The translations under genes were made by a program, and so were the position numbers. The notes beneath the pieces were generated by a model, which ran no database searches, was not told the DNA's origin, and saw nothing but the letters and a program-made list of their open reading frames with translations. From assembly GCA_041651315.1 (NCBI GenBank), contig JBAZJM010000002.1, forward strand, positions 1 through 64,000: 64,000 bases of DNA, written 5' to 3'. Below, in pieces: positions 59,136-64,000 of the stretch. How positions within the stretch are numbered: position 1 is the stretch's first letter; every line of letters begins with the position of its first letter. This DNA is from CAITYL01 sp041651315 (GTDB taxonomy: Bacteria > Verrucomicrobiota > Lentisphaeria > Oligosphaerales > CAITYL01).

Positions 59136-60068
59136 TTAGCGTCCCTTACTTCTGGAAACTGGTGCTGAAGCTTTTGAAGGTGTCGAAGCTCTTGAAGGTG
59201 TCGAAGCACCTGAGGAAGATTTCATGGTCGGTGTTGATTGTTGTCTTGGAGCAGGTGAAGGTGTGGAAGCTCGAGGAGTGTTATCAAATGCAGCACCCTT
59301 TGGTCTCACATTATTTGAATTTGTCCGAAAATCGCCAGAGACGCCAGATGCAGCTGATCGGAGGGAATTCGAATTCGTAGCAGGTGCTGATCGATTTACG
59401 AAACTTGACTGACTGAAAGTTGCCGGAGGTTTTGAAACTGGCGCCGGATTGATTCGAGTCGTAGTTTGATAAGTTCGTTGCGTCTGCACGAATTGCTGAC
59501 GTGGAACTGAACGAACATAAACATAGCTACTCGGAACTGTCCCGTAATAAGCAGCCCGGTTTATTGCATGTGCCCAAAGAAGAAAACTCAGACTTCGTTC
59601 TAATGGATTAGTATAATAATAGTCCCGATAACCGGAAACGACATTCGTATAATTCGCATTCATCACGGGTTGACCATTTTCCTCCGTGAATCTGATAACT
59701 GCGATTTGTTGTTCCGGACCACCCCCTGATGGTTTTGCAACAAAGTCGAATTCTCTATCGACTGGAGAATTCGTTTGAGCTTCTCTTACTTGAACATAAT
59801 CACGTTGTTGATCTTTATCGATATCAACATTATTGATCGGATTTTGCGCACCCTCGTTGATTTTTACTTCAAGTGCTGAAGCATTTTCAATACCGGAATT
59901 GATGAGGCCACCTATCAAATTCAACCCGAAGTCTTCAGGTGCAAGCATTGCTTGCATTTGATTTACTTGAACAACCGGAGGTAAATTCCCATTTTGACGG
60001 TAACCACTCGGTTGATTATTGTTGCAAGCGGTGAACACTAGAATCAATAACATCGCCCAAATTTTCAT
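59136..60068 (-). CDS. Lipoprotein with Ser/Pro/Ala-rich C-terminus
   Basis: 310 residues. MKIWAMLLILVFTAC is a lipobox signal (LVFTAC), so the Cys at about 15 would be lipidated. The mature part has a repeating NTSxxPx/RASTPS composition at the C-terminus that is probably disordered. One short Leu-rich helix lies at about 175. A membrane- or surface-exposed phage lipoprotein could block superinfection, but no such role is shown. Confidence 0.6.
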   Translation of the reverse strand: MKIWAMLLILVFTACNNNQPSGYRQNGNLPPVVQVNQMQAMLAPEDFGLNLIGGLINSGIENASALEVKINEGAQNPINNVDIDKDQQRDYVQVREAQTNSPVDREFDFVAKPSGGGPEQQIAVIRFTEENGQPVMNANYTNVVSGYRDYYYTNPLERSLSFLLWAHAINRAAYYGTVPSSYVYVRSVPRQQFVQTQRTYQTTTRINPAPVSKPPATFSQSSFVNRSAPATNSNSLRSAASGVSGDFRTNSNNVRPKGAAFDNTPRASTPSPAPRQQSTPTMKSSSGASTPSRASTPSKASAPVSRSKGR

Positions 60069-60128
60069 ATACTCTCCTTAAAATTAGTGACTTCAAAAAA
60101 CTCGAATTTACATCTAGTATAATTCATC

Positions 60129-60296
60129 ATGGCTGAATTCAAATGCGTAGCATGTCATTTTCACTGGAAAGGTGAATCAGGTATGTATGCACATTGTCCA
60201 AAATGTGAAAATCTATATATTATATGGATTGATTACGAAAAAATAGCTAAAGAATATCGTATCAATAATCCCGACAGTAAAGCTTTCGGGGGCTAA
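60129..60296 (+). CDS. Small zinc-ribbon protein (55 residues)
   Basis: FKCVACHFHW and HCPKCENLYII form a C4 ribbon; the C-terminus is basic. Divergent from the lipoprotein gene and overlapping the convergent membrane gene by 4 bp. Function unknown. Confidence 0.6.
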   Translation: MAEFKCVACHFHWKGESGMYAHCPKCENLYIIWIDYEKIAKEYRINNPDSKAFGG

Positions 60297-60610
60297 TCAT
60301 TCATTATATTTCGAACTATCAAATATTTTTCTATTTTTCGAATTCGATATTTTTTCCAAAGAAATAATATATACAGAAGTGATGCTATCCCTGTTTGAAT
60401 AAATAAATACCTCCAAATTCCTCGGTTAGTTATCATGAAAATCGAGTAAATTGATGAAGGGGTCATTATACAAAAAATAGGTAATCTTATGGCAGTTAAA
60501 TCATCTTTAAGTATATTAAGTCTTTGATCTGGGGTAAGTTGGACTTCACCTTCTTCCATATAATGGAATTTTCCAATTGGATCATATTTTCGAATCATCC
60601 CAGTTCTCAT
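60293..60610 (-). CDS. Two-pass membrane protein
   Basis: 105 residues. Two hydrophobic segments at about 42-60 (LPIFCIMTPSSIYSIFMI) and 68-85 (LFIQTGIASLLYILFLW), separated by a short charged turn; both ends charged. Size fits a holin or other small inner-membrane protein, but there is no lysis gene beside it. Confidence 0.6.
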   Translation of the reverse strand: MRTGMIRKYDPIGKFHYMEEGEVQLTPDQRLNILKDDLTAIRLPIFCIMTPSSIYSIFMITNRGIWRYLFIQTGIASLLYILFLWKKYRIRKIEKYLIVRNIMND

Positions 60611-60655
60611 TATTTAAATATTTCCTTCGTAGATTAACGTGTATGTACTTTATTC

Positions 60656-61093
60656 ATGAATATGAGAAAGAACCCAAAGAATCTTCTTCGATATGATTAT
60701 AAGAGAAGTCATGGTTGGTGGGTACGATTTGAACGCAAGGGCGGGAATATAAGTAGATTATTTTCAGATTCTATCTATGGAGGACGGAGAAAAGCTTACA
60801 AAGAAGCTGTTAAATTTCGTGATCACACCCGTAAAACTCTTCCAAAATATATAAGAGTCTACTCTCCAGGTCCAGGTAGAATCAAAAGGGAGATCCGGTG
60901 TTATATAACATTATCTGGTCATCGAGCATATTATGACGCCTGGGTAGCTTGGATTCGGGTAGCTCCTGGAAAAAACGCATCTACAAATGCTTCTATCGAC
61001 AAATGGGGGGTTCGAGAAGCCAAGAAAATGGTCCTCCGTTGGCTTGAAAAGAAACGAATTGAACAGAAACGAAATTACGCGAGAATTAAATAA
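60656..61093 (+). CDS. AP2/ERF-like DNA-binding protein
   Basis: 145 residues. GWWVRFERKGGNISRLF at 20-36 and AYKEAVKFRDHTRK at 47-60 match the AP2 fold (three strands and a helix), which occurs in phage proteins and integrases as a DNA-binding module. Very basic throughout. Overlaps the next gene start (TAATG). Target unknown. Confidence 0.68.
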   Translation: MNMRKNPKNLLRYDYKRSHGWWVRFERKGGNISRLFSDSIYGGRRKAYKEAVKFRDHTRKTLPKYIRVYSPGPGRIKREIRCYITLSGHRAYYDAWVAWIRVAPGKNASTNASIDKWGVREAKKMVLRWLEKKRIEQKRNYARIK

Positions 61094-61446
61094 TGGGAAG
61101 TCATAGCTGGAAACTTGGGGATGATGAATGGTATCACTGTCAATTTTGTCCAGAAGTGGTACATCAGGTTCTCTTTAATGGAGAAGATATTACCCTAATA
61201 AAAAGAAGTGAAGCCATGCACGGAAATTGCATAGCTTCCGCAAATTACGACACTCATCCAAGAGTTGACTGTTGTAAAGAAGGTAGTGAATATATCGTAG
61301 AGTATCCAAATGATCAAGCAGTGGATCCTGGATATCGGCATATTAGATTAAATATTCAAACTCTCGACAAAGGATGGATAGGAAATCTTAGAATTCGCTT
61401 CTGCCCATTCTGTGGAACAGAGTATAAATTAATAAAAATGAGTTGA
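61093..61446 (+). CDS. Zinc-binding small protein
   Basis: 117 residues. YHCQFCPEVVH near the N-terminus, DCCKEG in the middle and FCPFCGTEYKL at the end give paired metal ligands. Overlaps the AP2 gene by one base. Function unknown. Confidence 0.6.
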   Translation: MGSHSWKLGDDEWYHCQFCPEVVHQVLFNGEDITLIKRSEAMHGNCIASANYDTHPRVDCCKEGSEYIVEYPNDQAVDPGYRHIRLNIQTLDKGWIGNLRIRFCPFCGTEYKLIKMS

Positions 61447-61476
61447 TGTGCTACCGAGTCAAATCAGTAGCACATC
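61445..61476. terminator. Hairpin between convergent genes
   Basis: GATGTGCTAC (61445-61454) and GTAGCACATC (61467-61476), perfect 10-bp stem and 12-base loop, sits between genes ending at 61446 and 61487. Followed by TTCAG, not a strong U-tract. Probably a bidirectional terminator. Confidence 0.55.
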
Positions 61477-61486
61477 TTCAGTTATA

Positions 61487-61870
61487 TTAGATCGGGAAGC
61501 CTAATCGATCTTTCGTAGCCTGAAATGCTTCTGGCTGAATTTCCATACCATCATCAGTTGCTCGAGCTCCAGGGAATTTAGCCTCGAGAGATTGATTGAG
61601 TCGTGAAGCAACCTCAATTTGTTCTTCAAGTAAATCTTCTCGACGAATCACATGTCTCTCGATGAGAAGTTCAATAAGGCCACCAAGTTCAATCTGAGTT
61701 TTTATCGCATCCTCACGATGATCCTGAATCGCCCGGTTTTCCCCGTTTACTTCATCACGAGTTCCTACTTGCCACTGAGAGAAAATGGATTTCCATTTTG
61801 TTACTTTGGCTAGTATTTTCGTATATTGATTTTGCAACACTTCAAGTCTTGATGGGCCGTGGGGTATCAT
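61487..61870 (-). CDS. Uncharacterised helical protein
   Basis: 127 residues from the ATG at 61870, which has an excellent GGAGAGG before it; a longer frame at 61951 overlaps the upstream gene. Helical and charged. Linked to the tail-type protein upstream. Confidence 0.62.
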   Translation of the reverse strand: MIPHGPSRLEVLQNQYTKILAKVTKWKSIFSQWQVGTRDEVNGENRAIQDHREDAIKTQIELGGLIELLIERHVIRREDLLEEQIEVASRLNQSLEAKFPGARATDDGMEIQPEAFQATKDRLGFPI

Positions 61871-61886
61871 TTTAATCACCTCTCCG

Positions 61887-62465
61887 TTAGCTTGCAAGAT
61901 AAGCGGATGAAGCGTCTGCCACACCCTGTAGAGTTGTTGCTGCTCGAACATTCTGGATCACAGTTTCAGCTTCTGTGAACAATATCGTTATCCGAACCCA
62001 GATTGCTTCTACTACTGAAGTAAAATCTTGAGCCCTGGTGATATCAGTATAGGTTGATCCATCTCGAGAATGAACCCGGAATGGATAGCTCATTCCGAGA
62101 GCAGCCCATTTACCGCCAATACTATTCCACCCAAGCCATCGAGATTGATCTTCATCACTGATGGATAGATACTGTCCCGATGCTGCTGGGTATTCTACTT
62201 GCCCGGTATCTATTTTATTTTCTCGCTTTTGACATATTAGAGGGATGACTCGATTTTTCTCCGCAAGAAGTTCTGCTGCATCTACTACAGCCTTTTCTGC
62301 TGGAGTCATCTCAGTTAGTGTGTCCCCTACCAATTTCAGGTAGTGCATAGGGACTGTCTCGAGGATGGTCAAATCTGGATTGATTACCCAGTATACTGGG
62401 TCATAATCAGGGGTGTTGACACTATATATTATGACGAGTGTTTCTCGATTTAATACGTTTCCCAT
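61887..62465 (-). CDS. Tail-fibre-assembly-like protein
   Basis: 192 residues. The segment MTPAEKAVVDAAELLAEKNR and the beta-rich WVINPDLTILETV opening resemble proteins found with tail fibres in large phages. The C-terminal half is helical (ITILFTEAETVIQNV). The start codon at 62465 lies in a hairpin. Function inferred only from resemblance. Confidence 0.55.
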   Translation of the reverse strand: MGNVLNRETLVIIYSVNTPDYDPVYWVINPDLTILETVPMHYLKLVGDTLTEMTPAEKAVVDAAELLAEKNRVIPLICQKRENKIDTGQVEYPAASGQYLSISDEDQSRWLGWNSIGGKWAALGMSYPFRVHSRDGSTYTDITRAQDFTSVVEAIWVRITILFTEAETVIQNVRAATTLQGVADASSAYLAS

Positions 62466-62528
62466 AATTCCTCATTTCATGAATTACTGTTTCATGAATC
62501 GTCACTAAAAAGAACGAAGAATTATGGG
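62461..62528 (-). promoter_or_regulatory. Inverted repeat hiding the start of the tail-type gene
   Basis: CCCATAATTC (62461-62470) and GAATTATGGG (62519-62528) are perfect 10-bp arms. On the minus-strand RNA the downstream arm contains the ATG at 62465. Between the arms are two copies of TTCATGAA. Folding would block initiation; an alternative use as operator is possible. Confidence 0.5.
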
Positions 62529-62549
62529 CTTAGTAAATATCGACCATAT

Positions 62550-62723
62550 TTAGCTAAGTTCAAGTAATCTTTCAGTTCGTTCTTCCTCATCTCGTTCGTG
62601 ACAAGCACGACAACGTGGGATGTCAGGATATATCAGAAATAAATCATCCGGATAGGGTTCATTACATGGATCAATTCCTGATCCTCCACAAATCTCACAA
62701 TTATCGTAATCAGCTTGGCTCAT
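62550..62723 (-). CDS. Small zinc-finger protein (57 residues)
   Basis: NCEICGGSGIDPC and RCRACHERDEEER form a C4 zinc site; the spacing CxxCGGSG...C resembles DnaJ-type or DksA/TraR-like knuckles. Acidic C-terminal helix. Start ATG 62723. Function unknown. Confidence 0.6.
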   Translation of the reverse strand: MSQADYDNCEICGGSGIDPCNEPYPDDLFLIYPDIPRCRACHERDEEERTERLLELS

Positions 62724-62756
62724 GAAATAAGATACATTTATGGTGTAATTTATATC

Positions 62757-62984
62757 ATGGCGCTCGCAAAGATCGATAAACGCAAGAAATTATCAAAAGG
62801 ACGAATCGGTTGCACATTCGTAAATACTATTGGTCTACCAGTATCTCTTCCGATAGGGACGGTAATTACAGATATAACTGGTAATACTTTCAGAGTGACA
62901 GCTCATCATTCTGAAGACGGAGAATTTACCCCATTATTGTCTCTATCTGGTGCCAAATCACCAGGTGAAAATATTGAATATTAA
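62757..62984 (+). CDS. Small beta-rich protein
   Basis: 75 residues from the ATG at 62757; a TTG-start extension to 62715 is less likely. Basic N-terminus, beta-type core (IGTVITDITGNTFRVTAHH). Not recognised. Followed by the paralogue pair after 8 bp. Confidence 0.55.
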   Translation: MALAKIDKRKKLSKGRIGCTFVNTIGLPVSLPIGTVITDITGNTFRVTAHHSEDGEFTPLLSLSGAKSPGENIEY

Positions 62985-62992
62985 TCAAAACT

Positions 62993-63457
62993 GTGAAGAT
63001 AAAAGTAAAGAAAACTAAAGGTTACGTAATCATGACTCTTGTCGGGATCAACAAGAGATCAAATGAAAATACTGATATAACCATTAGTAGCGCACGTCAT
63101 ATAAGTGTTGGATATAAACGAGGATTCGTAATCATTGATTATATTGATAATTTAGCTTTGAATCCTAAAGGAACCCGAGTATCTCTCGGTTACGGTTTTC
63201 CTTGGCATGAAGATGATAAAGATGTCTGTGAATTTTCACGAGCTCGAAGTCAGGGATTTGCTGAAATTAGAAGAAAAATCGGATATATACCGAAAGGATT
63301 AACCACTAATTTTGATAGATTCCTTGCTTTAATATATGAAGATCGACGAAGAGGAGAGATAGAAAGACTTGTTGACAAACTCATTAATTTCTCAAATCCT
63401 GAGGAAATTGCTAGAATTATGAATACTGCTATCGTCAGACAAGTAATGAAGATATGA
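62993..63457 (+). CDS. Uncharacterised protein, tandem paralogue C
   Basis: 154 residues from a GTG at 62993. Shares with the next gene the pattern PKGLTTNFDRFLALIYEDRR-GE-ERLVDKLINFSNPEEI...VRQVMKI. Function unknown; overlaps the next start by 4 bp. Confidence 0.6.
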   Translation: MKIKVKKTKGYVIMTLVGINKRSNENTDITISSARHISVGYKRGFVIIDYIDNLALNPKGTRVSLGYGFPWHEDDKDVCEFSRARSQGFAEIRRKIGYIPKGLTTNFDRFLALIYEDRRRGEIERLVDKLINFSNPEEIARIMNTAIVRQVMKI

Positions 63458-63915
63458 ATTTTAAATTGAGAAAAGCTGGGAAATTTATTTCCATAGTTAT
63501 CAATAATGCACCAGCAGGAAAACCTGGAAAATTTGCTGAAAGTCTTCTCATCATTAGTTGTGCATATCAGGAATTCAGTCCGTATACTCCAGGGTATATC
63601 GTAATATCATATCAAGAAGAAATGAGAACTAGTAAAAATGAAAGTAAAATAAGACAATATTCAGCAAAATGGCACTCAGGTAATGAACCTTTTTCACGTG
63701 CCAAGAGAGATTTATTAGGAATCGTCAGAAAACTTTTCAAACATATTCCTGACGGATTCACTGAAATTGTCAATGAATTTCTTTCAGTTATTCACGAAGA
63801 TCGAAGAAAAGGAGAACTGAAAGAACACATTCGGTTCATGTTGGATATATCGAACCAAGAAGAAATTGAAAATATGGTTCGGATGGAGATCGCCGAACAG
63901 GTAATGAAATTTTAA
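63454..63915 (+). CDS. Uncharacterised protein, tandem paralogue D
   Basis: 153 residues. Counterpart: PDGFTEIVNEFLSVIHEDRR-GELKEHIRFMLDISNQEEI...AEQVMKF. The identical layout and similar length support a tandem duplication. The remaining 85 bases to the window end hold nothing I can call. Confidence 0.6.
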   Translation: MNFKLRKAGKFISIVINNAPAGKPGKFAESLLIISCAYQEFSPYTPGYIVISYQEEMRTSKNESKIRQYSAKWHSGNEPFSRAKRDLLGIVRKLFKHIPDGFTEIVNEFLSVIHEDRRKGELKEHIRFMLDISNQEEIENMVRMEIAEQVMKF

Positions 63916-64000
63916 CCTTCAGGTTTAAACTGGGCTAACATTAAAATATTTCGTGTATATCGCTTTAACGTATCCTTGACTGAACTAGACTGAATCATGT

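Noticed and set aside
1..64000. CRISPR array, integrase, insertion sequence
   Set aside because: No regularly spaced repeats or transposase/integrase motifs were seen; the only repeat series are the coding repeats and inverted repeats listed.

Overview
The window is part of the genome of a large tailed double-stranded DNA bacteriophage (Caudoviricetes). This rests on a portal protein running off the left edge, a large terminase, several cell-wall lytic enzymes, very tight gene packing with many stop/start overlaps, and a phage-encoded replication and nucleotide-metabolism set. The DNA is AT-rich by eye. No tRNA, rRNA, integrase, transposase or CRISPR array was recognised. The host cannot be named. 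A lipoprotein, an exported transglycosylase-like protein and a B12-dependent ribonucleotide reductase (RNR) suggest a bacterium with an outer membrane that can supply cobalamin.

Layout. Positions 1-10000 (minus strand) hold the packaging and head region: portal, terminase, several acidic or cysteine-containing uncharacterised proteins and a BACON/Ig-like surface protein. Positions 10000-24900 (minus) hold expression and replication: a protein with two sigma-region-4-like domains, flap exonuclease, NusG, DnaX (tau), TOPRIM primase, a Rad50-like half ATPase, a probable sliding clamp, a RecB/Cas4-like nuclease, Mre11/SbcD, a RecD2-like helicase, and the C-terminal half of an NAD-dependent ligase. 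A plus-strand pair follows: a ThDP-dependent acetolactate-synthase-like enzyme and the N-terminal half of the ligase. Positions 28000-37700 (minus) carry class II RNR, clamp-loader delta and delta', small zinc proteins, a sigma-like protein with a DnaA-domain-IV-like tail, and a transglycosylase.

A 431-bp structured intergenic region (37688-38118) separates this block from a plus-strand group. That group contains an adenylosuccinate synthetase paralogue with the PurZ signature (catalytic Asp replaced by Ser), a long ThyX, a macrodomain protein and a membrane-anchored PAS protein. The rest (45000-64000) is accessory DNA in mixed orientation: DHH phosphoesterase, dNMP kinase, endolysin, HhH glycosylase, cysteine peptidase, GalE, a lipoprotein, an AP2-domain protein, tandem paralogue pairs, many small zinc ribbons and several strongly structured non-coding stretches.

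How it may work together. The phage brings a clamp, a clamp loader, a primase, a ligase, a helicase and recombination nucleases, so it probably replicates with a Pol III-like machine whose polymerase lies outside the window. RNR, ThyX, dNMP kinase and PurZ supply an altered dNTP pool. PurZ makes this a candidate for a genome in which adenine is replaced by 2-aminoadenine (Z). The partner genes DatZ, MazZ and a Z-adapted polymerase were not seen here, so that remains an inference. Two sigma-like proteins and a NusG suggest redirection of host RNA polymerase.
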